Shown in pieces: positions 1-6,999 of a stretch of 34,648 nucleotides of DNA. Each line of letters begins with the position of its first letter. The first letter of the stretch is position 1. Made by a program: the position numbers and the translations under genes. This DNA comes from Acidimicrobiaceae bacterium (GTDB lineage Bacteria > Actinomycetota > Acidimicrobiia > Acidimicrobiales > UBA8190), in the NCBI GenBank assembly GCA_003151475.1, contig PLXQ01000026.1:1-34648 (forward strand), written 5' to 3'. The notes beneath the pieces are model-generated. The model saw only the letters and a program-made list of their open reading frames with translations. It made no database searches and was not told the DNA's origin.

Positions 1-882
1 GGATCGACCGGCGGCACCCACCTCGCCGCACCCGTTGTCGGCATGGCGTCCACCCCCGACGGCGCTGGCTACTGGTTGGTGGCCAGCGACGGTGGCGTCT
101 TCACCTTCGGCGACGCCCCCTTCGAGGGTTCGGCGTCGGGACGCCCGCTTGTCCAACCGATCATCGCCATGGTCCGGGTTCCGAACGGATCGGGCTACTG
201 GTTGGTGGAGGGCCGCAAGAACCCCCTGACCGGAAAGATCGTGGTGATCGACCCCGGTCACAACGGCGGCAACGGCGCCGATCCCGCGTACATCAACGCC
301 CCCATCTTCAACGGGCGTGAGGAAGAGACATGTGACACGACCGGTGCGGCCACCGACGGCGGCTACAGCGAGGCGCAGTTCAACTTCAACGTCGCCAACT
401 ACCTGGCCGCCGACCTCCGGGCCCAGGGAGCCACCGTCGTCCTGACCCGCACCACGAACACCGGTGTCGGGCCGTGCGTCACCCAACGGGCCTCCATCGG
501 CAACGACGCCCACGCCGACGTGGCGCTCTCCATCCACGCCGACGGCGGCCCCCCCGGGGGTCGGGGATTCGCCGTTCTCGAGCCCGTGGCTGACGGGCCC
601 AATAATGCCGTCATCGGTTCCTCGGACAGTTTCGGGACCGACCTCCGCAACAGCTTCCTGGCCGGGACGGGAGAACCGGTGAGCAACTATGACGGGGTGA
701 ACGGCGTCCAACCCCGTGACGATCTCGGTGGGATCAACCTCACCACGGTCCCGAAGGTCTTCATCGAGTGCGCCAACATGCGCAATGCCACCGACGCCGC
801 CCTCATCGTGAACCCGGCGTGGCAGATGGAGGCGGCATCGGCCATCGACGCGGGCATAACAACGTTCCTACAGGGCCACTGA
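1..882 (+). CDS. Secreted N-acetylmuramoyl-L-alanine amidase (Amidase_3) with acidimicrobial GYWLV repeats, 5'-truncated
   Basis: The frame is open from the first base, so the true start lies upstream. The first ~70 residues hold two copies of a repeat with the core GYWLV, the first followed by [14 protein letters not shown]. This repeat is typical of secreted Acidimicrobiia proteins and probably acts as a surface or wall-binding module. An Amidase_3 zinc amidase domain follows. It has IDPGHNGGN with the first zinc-binding His, GREEE with the zinc-binding Glu, SIHADG with the second His, and ECANMRN with the general-base Glu. Members cleave the bond between N-acetylmuramic acid and the peptide stem in peptidoglycan, here probably outside the membrane in wall turnover or cell separation. 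The last codons (Gln-Gly-His-stop) already belong to the tandem repeat that follows. Catalytic assignment is firm; the size of the missing N-terminus is unknown. Confidence 0.9.
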   Translation, partial: GSTGGTHLAAPVVGMASTPDGAGYWLVASDGGVFTFGDAPFEGSASGRPLVQPIIAMVRVPNGSGYWLVEGRKNPLTGKIVVIDPGHNGGNGADPAYINAPIFNGREEETCDTTGAATDGGYSEAQFNFNVANYLAADLRAQGATVVLTRTTNTGVGPCVTQRASIGNDAHADVALSIHADGGPPGGRGFAVLEPVADGPNNAVIGSSDSFGTDLRNSFLAGTGEPVSNYDGVNGVQPRDDLGGINLTTVPKVFIECANMRNATDAALIVNPAWQMEAASAIDAGITTFLQGH

Positions 883-954
883 GAGATACAGGGCCACTGA
901 GAGTTACAGGGCCACTGAGAGTTACAGGGCCACTGAGAGATACAGGGCCACTGA
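869..954. repeat. 18-bp tandem repeat array, about 4.8 units, at amidase stop codon
   Basis: Units of 18 bp (tacagggccactgagaga, last base a or t) start at 869, 887, 905, 923 and 941. The amidase stop TGA (880-882) lies inside the first unit. Because 18 is a multiple of three, an in-frame TGA recurs at 898, 916, 934 and 952. The array contains no other gene. Confidence 0.95.
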
Positions 955-988
955 TGGCGGCGCGAAGGACGCCGTCGTCAGTGTCGGA

Positions 989-1705
989 TCAGAGCAGTGG
1001 CGGTGGGGGAGGGATCGCCCCGGGGCCCACGTCGCCCGCTCCACCGAGTCGGCTCCAGCCGCTGTGGGGCAGCAGTCGGCTGTGGTAGGCGACGATGCCG
1101 GCTGATGCGAAGGTGAGATAGAGCGCGGCCAAAAGGACGCGCGCGGCGTCCACCCTGCTCCCCGACAACTGAAAGACGCCAGGAGCGAGGATGCGGCACA
1201 CCTGGTACGCGAACACGGTCAACGACACGGCGGCGATCAGCACGGCGGCGAAGGACACGGCGGCGGCGTAGCTCTGGGCCACGCGTGCCACCGGACTCGG
1301 GAGGACCTGGGTCAGTTCGGGAAAGCGCAGACCCCGGCGCAGCGAGGTCATCAGGAGAAGCAGGGCGATGGCGACGATGATTGCGCCCAGCACGACGACG
1401 CGGGTAACGGAATCGCCCACGGGGTGCTGCGATCCGTTGGCGACGCCCTGGTGGCTGCCGATGAGCTGGACGAGGCCGAGCACGATGGCGAAGGTCCCGA
1501 ACAACACGACGAAGATCGAGAAGAAAGACACACCGAACAGGTAGACGGCCAGAGGACGTCGACCGGTCGGATCGGGATCGGCACGGTTGGCCACGACGAT
1601 CACGACGAATATCGCCACCAGAGCAGCCAGAGCGAAGAACACTCCCGCAGCGATAGCCAACGCTATGGGGATGATCGACGGTCCCCCGCCTGTGATGATG
1701 TTCAT
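989..1705 (-). CDS. Five-helix integral membrane protein, function unknown
   Basis: A 238-residue protein from ATG 1705 with five strongly hydrophobic segments: SIIPIALAIAAGVFFALA onward, LAVYLFGVSFFSIFVVLF, VVVLGAIIVAIALLLL, AAAVSFAAVLIAAVSLTVF and VLLAALYLTFASAGIVAY. The tail is short and proline-rich (IPPPPPLL). The helix spacing recalls the DUF5671-type membrane domain, but I cannot confirm membership. A longer version from ATG 1768 would add 21 mostly polar residues. I prefer 1705 because the protein then begins just before the first helix and a GACAAT hexamer lies 6 nt ahead of it. It is divergent from the next gene. No catalytic motif is visible. Confidence 0.7.
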   Translation of the reverse strand: MNIITGGGPSIIPIALAIAAGVFFALAALVAIFVVIVVANRADPDPTGRRPLAVYLFGVSFFSIFVVLFGTFAIVLGLVQLIGSHQGVANGSQHPVGDSVTRVVVLGAIIVAIALLLLMTSLRRGLRFPELTQVLPSPVARVAQSYAAAVSFAAVLIAAVSLTVFAYQVCRILAPGVFQLSGSRVDAARVLLAALYLTFASAGIVAYHSRLLPHSGWSRLGGAGDVGPGAIPPPPPLL

Positions 1706-1916
1706 CGTTGGATTGTCGGGGTTCGACCCTCGGAAGTCAACCACTGAGCGCCCGTGCCTGCGCATCATCTCCCAGGCACCGAGGCGATAATCCTGCGCAC
1801 GCGGAACCCAACAAAAGACGACGTCGGTAGGTCAAAGAGTGACAAGGTGACGAGACGGAATCGATTGTTCTTGTATCTGTTGACAACGGACCACCACCGC
1901 AGACGAGGAGGCACCG

Positions 1917-2771
1917 GTGAGCGATGTGTCGCAGGGTCCCGGCTGGTGGATCGCCTCCGACGGGAAGTGGTACCCACCGCAAGAGCACCCCGACAGGACC
2001 GCGACCGCTGAGACGACGTCCGCCGCTCCGGCATCTCGTTGGCTCGGAAAGAGCGAGCCACCGCGCCCGGAGTCGACATCGACCGGCTTCGAAGGGTCGC
2101 CGGAGGCGCCCGCAGGATCGAGTCCCGCTGACCTGCCACCGGCATCATGGTCACCTTCAGAGGTGGTAGCTCCAATGGTGACGACGGACGATCTTCCCGT
2201 GTTCGACCCGACGATCCACGTGCGCGAGGCGACGTCGCTCAGGTTCTGGATCCTCGGCGCGTTGGTGTTGGTGGCGCTGGCCGCCGCCGCCCTCATCGTT
2301 GCTCTGAGCTCTTCGTCCAACACATCGGGCTCTGCGCTTCAGACCGGAGCGGGGACGGCGAACATCGTCGTCACCCTTCCCCGAACGGGCCAGCCTTCGT
2401 TCTCGGGAACCCTCGACGGACGGCCCCTCACCGGTGTCATCAGTGGCAACGGGACGACGAACTCGATCGGCGGGGGGACCATCGCCGATTACCGGGGGCG
2501 CCTCGGTAGCGTGCCCTACGTGCTCCATGTGTCGCTCAAGCCGATTCAGAGCGGTCAGGTCACATTCGCTGTGACCGGTACCTACGGATCGAAACCGGTG
2601 ACGGCCACCGCGGAGTTCGGGGCCTCGTCGGCGACGTCGCAGTCCCTCACCGTGCCGTTCAAAGGACGCGTCGGTACTCAGCCCGTCAGCGGCGTGGCCA
2701 CGGCTACCGTCTCACGGGGCAACGGTGTCCGGATCAACGCCACCCTGTCGGTGTCGCCGGGATCGATCTGA
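1917..2771 (+). CDS. Single-pass protein with N-terminal GWWIASDGKWYPP module and repeated extracellular beta domain
   Basis: 284 residues. The GTG start is fixed by GAGGAGG at 1905-1911, 5 nt upstream. Residues 9-21 are the W-rich module seen at the N-terminus of many Acidimicrobiia membrane proteins. Residues 22-105 are a Pro/Ser/Thr-rich, probably disordered linker. One transmembrane helix follows (about 109-131, FWILGALVLVALAAAALIV). The outside part has four spaced motifs of the form aromatic/V-x-G-x-x-G-x-x-P: FSGTLDGRPLTG (162), YRGRLGSVPYVL (192), VTGTYGSKPVTA (219) and FKGRVGTQPVSG (248). They are about 29 residues apart, suggesting a repeated beta-sheet fold. The module is probably cytoplasmic and the repeats extracytoplasmic. 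Function is unknown. It converges on a neighbour that shares the same N-terminal module. Confidence 0.8.
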   Translation: MSDVSQGPGWWIASDGKWYPPQEHPDRTATAETTSAAPASRWLGKSEPPRPESTSTGFEGSPEAPAGSSPADLPPASWSPSEVVAPMVTTDDLPVFDPTIHVREATSLRFWILGALVLVALAAAALIVALSSSSNTSGSALQTGAGTANIVVTLPRTGQPSFSGTLDGRPLTGVISGNGTTNSIGGGTIADYRGRLGSVPYVLHVSLKPIQSGQVTFAVTGTYGSKPVTATAEFGASSATSQSLTVPFKGRVGTQPVSGVATATVSRGNGVRINATLSVSPGSI

Positions 2772-2810
2772 ACCGAGAATGCCGGGAAACAGCGGGTCGC
2801 CGAGCGGCGT

Positions 2811-2828
2811 TCAGGTTCAGGAACCTGA
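2811..2828. terminator. Small inverted repeat between convergent genes
   Basis: TCAGGTTC and GAACCTGA form a perfect 8-bp inverted repeat with only 2 bases between, overlapping the stop codon of the minus-strand gene. A real hairpin would need an opened loop and there is no T-tract, so a role as a bidirectional terminator is only possible. Confidence 0.25.
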
Positions 2829-3863
2829 GCTGGCCTTCGAACCCTCGGCCTGGATGAACTGCTGGAAGCCAATGGTTTGATCAGCCGGGGGGGCGCTGAC
2901 GCTCACCGGCGTGCCGTAGTGCGAAAAGCTGATCGTCTCGCTGACGCTCAGCTGTCCCGCCGCCTTCGTCGATTCGGTCGTCTGGAATTGGAAGGCCCGC
3001 AGCAGGTTGGCATTGTCTACGAACACTTTGAGATCGACGTTCTTCGTCTTCAGACCGGTCAGGGACTGCTGTATCCACGACGGGAGGTTGGCCTTCTTGA
3101 GCTCTTGCGAGACCTTGGATGCGTTCACCGTGACGTCGTAGCCGTTGACGGCGACACCATCGAGCGTCGACGGTCCGAGGGCGACCACGGTATTGCCCTG
3201 CTGAGCCAGCATCCGCAACATGGCCGACGGATTGGTGCCGACCCCCTGCGCACTCTGATCCTGCGATGCGTTTTGCAGAGACGAAAGGTCGATCGAGATC
3301 CAGGACTTCCCCGGCGCGATCTGGTCGAGTCCGGGAACATTTTCGTAGATCACACCACCGAGGTAGTCGGCCTCGATGGGCACCTGCTGCCCGGCGGCGG
3401 AGATGGTCATCTGTAGCTGGAGGGCGTCGTGGGTGAAGTCCATCGCCCCGGTTCCCTTTCCCGTCACCGTCGTGCCCGCGGCGTTGATCGACTCGGACAT
3501 GGTGATCTGGGCCGTCTTGTCGCCCAGGGTGCTGTTCACGGCGGAAATGACCTCGGCACTGGCGCTCTTGCTGCCGCCGAAGATGACGGAGGCAGCGGCC
3601 ACGAGAAGGACGACGACCAGGACCGTCAGAGCGGCGGCGACCGGAGTGCGCGAGCGTTTCTTCGGCGCATTGGCGGTCGGGGAGAGGGTGGGGCTTTCGG
3701 TGAAAGAGCCGTGGTGGCCCGCTGGGGCGGACCCCGAATATGCCGTCGGGCCGACGAAGCGAGAAGGCACCTCGGTCGCCTGACCGGCGGCGGGGGTGTG
3801 ATCGGCCTCATGCGAAGGATGCGTGGAAGGGGCTTCTGCCGGCGTCGGGGGGTCGACGCGCAC
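2817..3863 (-). CDS. Membrane-anchored LppX/LolA-like protein, N-terminal module cut off by an in-frame TAG
   Basis: 348 residues from the only in-frame ATG/GTG after the upstream amber codon (GTG 3863, no ribosome-binding site). A Pro/Ser/Thr-rich stretch (1-70) is followed by one transmembrane segment (TPVAAALTVLVVVLLVAAAS) and an extracytoplasmic domain. That domain opens AEVISAVNSTLGDKTAQITM and continues with alternating strands. The pattern resembles mycobacterial LppX/LprG and LolA-like lipid-carrier folds. It lacks a lipobox Cys, so it would stay anchored by the helix. The frame continues upstream through a complete GWWIASDDKWYPP module to a GTG at 3941 with its own GAGGAG site, broken only by TAG at 3924-3926. 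The gene is therefore either a very recent pseudogene, is read through or restarted, or carries a base error. The body shows no other damage. Confidence 0.7.
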   Translation of the reverse strand: MRVDPPTPAEAPSTHPSHEADHTPAAGQATEVPSRFVGPTAYSGSAPAGHHGSFTESPTLSPTANAPKKRSRTPVAAALTVLVVVLLVAAASVIFGGSKSASAEVISAVNSTLGDKTAQITMSESINAAGTTVTGKGTGAMDFTHDALQLQMTISAAGQQVPIEADYLGGVIYENVPGLDQIAPGKSWISIDLSSLQNASQDQSAQGVGTNPSAMLRMLAQQGNTVVALGPSTLDGVAVNGYDVTVNASKVSQELKKANLPSWIQQSLTGLKTKNVDLKVFVDNANLLRAFQFQTTESTKAAGQLSVSETISFSHYGTPVSVSAPPADQTIGFQQFIQAEGSKASSGS

Positions 3864-3941
3864 CGATGGATGCAGGTGCGGCGGGTACCACTTGTCGTCC
3901 GACGCGATCCACCAGCCGGGCCCCTAGGACATGTCGCTCAC
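3864..3941 (-). pseudogene. Original start and W-rich module of the preceding gene, with amber codon 6
   Basis: Reading from GTG 3941 gives V-S-D-M-S-stop-GPGWWIASDDKWYPPHLHPS and runs in frame into the body starting at 3863. The plus-strand neighbour at 1917 begins MSDVSQGPGWWIASDGKWYPP, so the stop TAG (3926-3924) replaces an expected CAG Gln, a single C-to-T change. GAGGAG lies just upstream of GTG 3941 and a TAGGAT -10-like hexamer lies at 3987-3982. Both start signals for this longer product therefore look intact. Confidence 0.85.
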
Positions 3942-4089
3942 TAGCGTCTCCTCGATCTCTTCGGGTGCGGAGGCTGCACTGATCCTACGTCTCAGGGGGT
4001 CACTTCGGCCACTGCCTGTGGTCATTCCGGGCTGAAAAGGGTGAGTTGGGCAGGTGGCGAGTCCCGGTGGAGACGTTACCGGGCGCCCG

Positions 4090-4095
4090 TAAGCT
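4090..4095 (+). promoter_or_regulatory. -10 hexamer TAAGCT before the DNA glycosylase
   Basis: TAAGCT lies 10 nt before ATG 4106, and there is no Shine-Dalgarno sequence between them. The arrangement suggests a leaderless or nearly leaderless transcript. No clear -35 element is seen. Confidence 0.4.
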
Positions 4096-4105
4096 CGGGC
4101 CCGTC

Positions 4106-4759
4106 ATGGCCGAAGGACCCGCTGCCCGTGCCGCCGCCGTTCTGGCGGCCCGTGATCCGGTGCTCGCCAGGCTAGTGAAGCACTACGGGCCGCCGCGCTT
4201 CGGTGGCCGGACGGCCGCCGGTGACCGCTTCGCCGTCTTGGCCAGCGCGATTCTCTACCAGCAGTTGGCGGGCAAGGCCGCGGCTGCCATCCACGGCCGG
4301 TTCGTCGCCGCCGTGGGGGGCGAGGTGACGCCGGCCAGCGTGCTCGTAACACCGACCGACGAGCTGCGCGGCGCCGGGCTCAGCGGGGCCAAAGCGGCGG
4401 CGGTCCGGGACCTGGCGGAGAAGGTGACGTCGGGAGAGGTGGCGCTCGAGCGCATCGGCCGCCTGAGCGACGAAGACGTGGTGGCGCATCTGATCCGGGT
4501 CCGTGGCATCGGTCGCTGGACGGCGGAGATGTTCCTTCTCGGCACGTTGGGCCGTCTCGATGTCTGGCCCGTCGGTGACTACGGCGTCCGCGTCGGCTTC
4601 GCCACGGCCTGGGGTCTGCCCGAGATCTCCACGCCGGCCGTGCTGACCGAGTGCGGGGAGAAGTATCGGCCCTACCGCAGTGTGGTTGCCTGGTACTGCT
4701 GGAAGGTGGCCGACAACCCCACCGTCATATCCGGTACCGTCAGCGGCGCGGCATCTTGA
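4106..4759 (+). CDS. DNA-3-methyladenine glycosylase II-like (HhH-GPD, AlkA family)
   Basis: 217 residues from ATG 4106. This start follows a -10-like hexamer and gives a protein without the unlikely upstream extension that a start at 4046 would add. The HhH-GPD fold is seen in FAVLASAILYQQLAGKAA (helices after the N-terminus), the helix-hairpin-helix RVRGIGRWTAEMFLL (about 131-145) and WPVGDYGVR with the catalytic Asp (about 158). There are no Cys ligands for an iron-sulfur cluster, which points away from endonuclease III/MutY and towards AlkA-type monofunctional glycosylases that remove alkylated purines in base excision repair. It lacks the N-terminal AlkA domain of E. coli, as many actinobacterial members do. 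Its 3' end overlaps the convergent acyl-CoA dehydrogenase gene by 20 bp. Confidence 0.88.
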   Translation: MAEGPAARAAAVLAARDPVLARLVKHYGPPRFGGRTAAGDRFAVLASAILYQQLAGKAAAAIHGRFVAAVGGEVTPASVLVTPTDELRGAGLSGAKAAAVRDLAEKVTSGEVALERIGRLSDEDVVAHLIRVRGIGRWTAEMFLLGTLGRLDVWPVGDYGVRVGFATAWGLPEISTPAVLTECGEKYRPYRSVVAWYCWKVADNPTVISGTVSGAAS

Positions 4760-5936
4760 TGGCGCGGTCGGCGATGATGTTCTTCTGAACCTCGGTGGTG
4801 CCGGCACCGATCGAGGTATAACGCTGCCACACGTAGTTGTGGCCCCAGTGTCCTTTGTCCACGGCATCGGGTCCGCCGCGTGACAGCACGCCCAACGGGC
4901 CCAGGATGTCCACCCCGAGCTCGGCGATCGTCTGCGACAACGAGCTCCACTGGAGCTTGGCCAGCGGTACCTCGGGCCAGTTGGGTTGACCCTTCAGGAT
5001 CTTCGACAGCGCGCGGGCGTTGAGCAGCCGGGTGAGCTCGAGCTGGGTCCACAGCCGGGCGATGCGGTCACGGATGCCGGGATCGTTCAGAGCGTCGGGG
5101 TTGTGCACGCGAGCGGTGGCGATGAGATTGTCGAGCTCGATCCGCATGGACACCGACAACCCGGCCGTCCCCACCCGTTCGTGCCCGAGGGTACCCATAG
5201 CCACCTTCCAACCCTCGTTCTCCTCACCGAGGCGATAGGCCTTCGGGACCCGCGCATCGTCGAAGGCCACTTCGCAGAACAACTCGCCGCCGGTGATGTC
5301 GCGGATCACGGTGACCTCGATCCCGGGCAGCTCCATGTCGACGATGAGGGCGGTGATCCCTTCGTGCTTGGCCCCCCGGTCGATGGCCGTGGGGTCGGTG
5401 CGCACCAGGAACAGGCCCCACTTGGCCAGGTGGGCGGTGGAGATCCAGATCTTGCGGCCGTTCACGACGTAGTCATCGCCATCGCTCACGGCCTGGGTGC
5501 GCAGGTTGGCGAGATCGGACCCCGCACCCGGTTCGGTGAATCCCTGGCACCAGTGTTCCTCGGCGTTCAGGATGCCCGGAAGCCATTGCTGCTGCTGGGC
5601 CTCCGTTCCCCAGCGCAGGATCATGGGGCCGATCTGCCACAGGCCGTTGGCGTTGTAGATGCCGGGCGTCTTGGCCCGGGCCATGACCTCGGCGTAGATG
5701 GTGTTCTGCGACACCGTGGCCTCGCGTCCGCCCCAGGATTTCGGCCAATTGATGGCGGCCCAGCGGCCCTCGTGCAGGCGGCGCTGCCAGGCCTGGCGGC
5801 GCAGCATGATCCGTCGGTCGGCGTTGTTCTCGTCACCGATCTCGCCCTCTGCCGCGAACTCCGGGAGGTTGGTGTCGAGCCAGGTCTGCAGTTCGAGGCG
5901 GAATTCCTCGTCTTCCTGGGTGGCGGCGAAGTCCAT
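4740..5936 (-). CDS. Acyl-CoA dehydrogenase, FadE-type
   Basis: 398 residues, a normal length for the family. MDFAATQEDEEFRLELQTWL starts the N-terminal helical domain. CQGFTEPGAGSDLANLRT (about 130-147) is the flavin/substrate loop, GRKIWISTAHLAKWG leads into the middle beta domain, and SIGAGTTEVQKNIIADRAIK is the C-terminal FAD-contact helix. Members use FAD to oxidise the alpha-beta bond of an acyl-CoA and pass electrons to ETF. At the position of the MCAD catalytic Glu (YEGTSQIQ) this protein has Ala (GAGTTEVQ), as in many actinobacterial FadEs that use a Glu from another helix. The ATG follows the stop of the upstream hydroxyacid dehydrogenase gene by 6 nt, so the two are probably cotranscribed. 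The substrate is unknown. Confidence 0.92.
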   Translation of the reverse strand: MDFAATQEDEEFRLELQTWLDTNLPEFAAEGEIGDENNADRRIMLRRQAWQRRLHEGRWAAINWPKSWGGREATVSQNTIYAEVMARAKTPGIYNANGLWQIGPMILRWGTEAQQQQWLPGILNAEEHWCQGFTEPGAGSDLANLRTQAVSDGDDYVVNGRKIWISTAHLAKWGLFLVRTDPTAIDRGAKHEGITALIVDMELPGIEVTVIRDITGGELFCEVAFDDARVPKAYRLGEENEGWKVAMGTLGHERVGTAGLSVSMRIELDNLIATARVHNPDALNDPGIRDRIARLWTQLELTRLLNARALSKILKGQPNWPEVPLAKLQWSSLSQTIAELGVDILGPLGVLSRGGPDAVDKGHWGHNYVWQRYTSIGAGTTEVQKNIIADRAIKMPRR

Positions 5937-5942
5937 GGTGGC

Positions 5943-6953
5943 CTACCGCCCCGACGCCGGGGCCGACGATGAGGCGTGGTTCAGGACTTCGGGGTTCACG
6001 ATGTGGCGCGGGGTGACCCCGGCCCGCAGGCGGACGAGGTCATCGGCGATGGTCTGGGTGCCGTTGGCTTCGGTGTCGTATGTGGCGCCCCCGATGTGTG
6101 GCGCCAGGACCACGTTCGGGAACGTGGTGAGCGGGTGGTCGGTGGCGATGTTCTCGCCCACGAAGTGGTCGAGGCCGGCCCCGCCCACCTTCCCCGAGGC
6201 CAGCGCCGCCACCAGGGCGTCGGTGTCGTGGAGCTGGGCCCGCGCCGTGTTCACGAAGATGACGCCGTCGCGCATGGCGGCGAATTGCTCGGCCCCGATC
6301 ATCGCTTCGGTCTCGGGCGTCACGGGTGCGTGCATCGACACGACGTCGGAGATCTCGAGCAACTGGTCGAGGCTGTGGGTGGCATCGGGCGCATAGGGGT
6401 CGCTCGACACGACGTGCATACCGAGACCTTCGAGCCGCCAGGCCAAGGCGCGCCCCACGGCGCCGAGCCCCACGATCCCGGCCGTGCGGCCGGCGAGCTG
6501 CCAGGCCCGGAAACGTTGGTAGGGAATGGTGCCGTCGCGGTAGGTCTCACCGGCGCGCACGTCGGCGTCGGCCCGGACGACGCCGCGGTTGACCGCCAGG
6601 AGCAGCGCCACCGCCAGCTCGGCCACGGCGTCGGCGTTTCGGGCCGGTGCCCGCAACACGGGGACACCGGCGGCGGTGGCGGCGGCCACATCGACGTTGG
6701 TGGGATCACCCCGGGTGCTGGCCACCGCCAAAAGGGGTTGCTCGAAGACGGCTCCCTTGCAGGAGTCGGCCTCGACGATGAGGAGCGTCGCCCCCTCGGC
6801 CTTCACCCTCTCGGCCAGCTGCTCGGAGTTGTAGATCCGGATGGGCTGCTGGTCGATCCAGGGGTCGATGACCAGATCGGCCAGTTCGTGCAACAGCTCG
6901 AGCCCGGGCCCGCGTACGGGAGCGGTAACGAGCGCCCGAGGGCGGCTGTCCAC
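5943..6953 (-). CDS. D-isomer-specific 2-hydroxyacid dehydrogenase (PGDH/SerA-like)
   Basis: 336 residues from GTG 6953, chosen because GGGAGG lies 8 nt upstream and the family N-terminus (RPRALVTAPVRGPGLELL) begins there. A longer reading from 7085 would run into the divergent kinase gene. The NAD-binding motif is GIVGLGAVGRALAWRLEGLG (about 168-187). Catalytic Arg is in FVNTARAQL, the Glu position is in DHFVGEN, and His is in LAPHIGGAT. Such enzymes reversibly oxidise D-2-hydroxy acids to 2-keto acids with NAD(P). It lacks the C-terminal ACT domain of full SerA, so serine synthesis is unlikely to be its only role. The divergent sugar kinase suggests a carbohydrate or hydroxyacid pathway. 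TAG is used as stop. Confidence 0.88.
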   Translation of the reverse strand: MDSRPRALVTAPVRGPGLELLHELADLVIDPWIDQQPIRIYNSEQLAERVKAEGATLLIVEADSCKGAVFEQPLLAVASTRGDPTNVDVAAATAAGVPVLRAPARNADAVAELAVALLLAVNRGVVRADADVRAGETYRDGTIPYQRFRAWQLAGRTAGIVGLGAVGRALAWRLEGLGMHVVSSDPYAPDATHSLDQLLEISDVVSMHAPVTPETEAMIGAEQFAAMRDGVIFVNTARAQLHDTDALVAALASGKVGGAGLDHFVGENIATDHPLTTFPNVVLAPHIGGATYDTEANGTQTIADDLVRLRAGVTPRHIVNPEVLNHASSSAPASGR

Positions 6954-6961
6954 CTGTTCAT

Positions 6962-6967
6962 CCTCCC
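6962..6967 (-). promoter_or_regulatory. Shine-Dalgarno GGGAGG deciding GTG 6953
   Basis: GGGAGG with an 8-nt spacer before GTG 6953 supports the short start of the hydroxyacid dehydrogenase over upstream ATG codons. Confidence 0.6.
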
Positions 6968-6985
6968 TCTGCCTTCGAAGTCCTC

Positions 6986-6991
6986 CATAAT
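6986..6991 (+). promoter_or_regulatory. -10 hexamer CATAAT before the sugar kinase
   Basis: CATAAT (5 of 6 to TATAAT) is 8 nt before ATG 7000 with no ribosome-binding site between, which suggests leaderless transcription. The surrounding ccataatgg is nearly palindromic. It may also supply a -10 on the other strand (CATTAT) for the divergent hydroxyacid dehydrogenase. Confidence 0.5.
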
Positions 6992-6999
6992 GGCTGATC

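Noticed and set aside
768..1088. Frame encoding a [12 protein letters not shown] hexapeptide repeat
   Set aside because: It is simply the 18-bp DNA array translated in another frame, and it starts inside the amidase gene without a ribosome-binding site.
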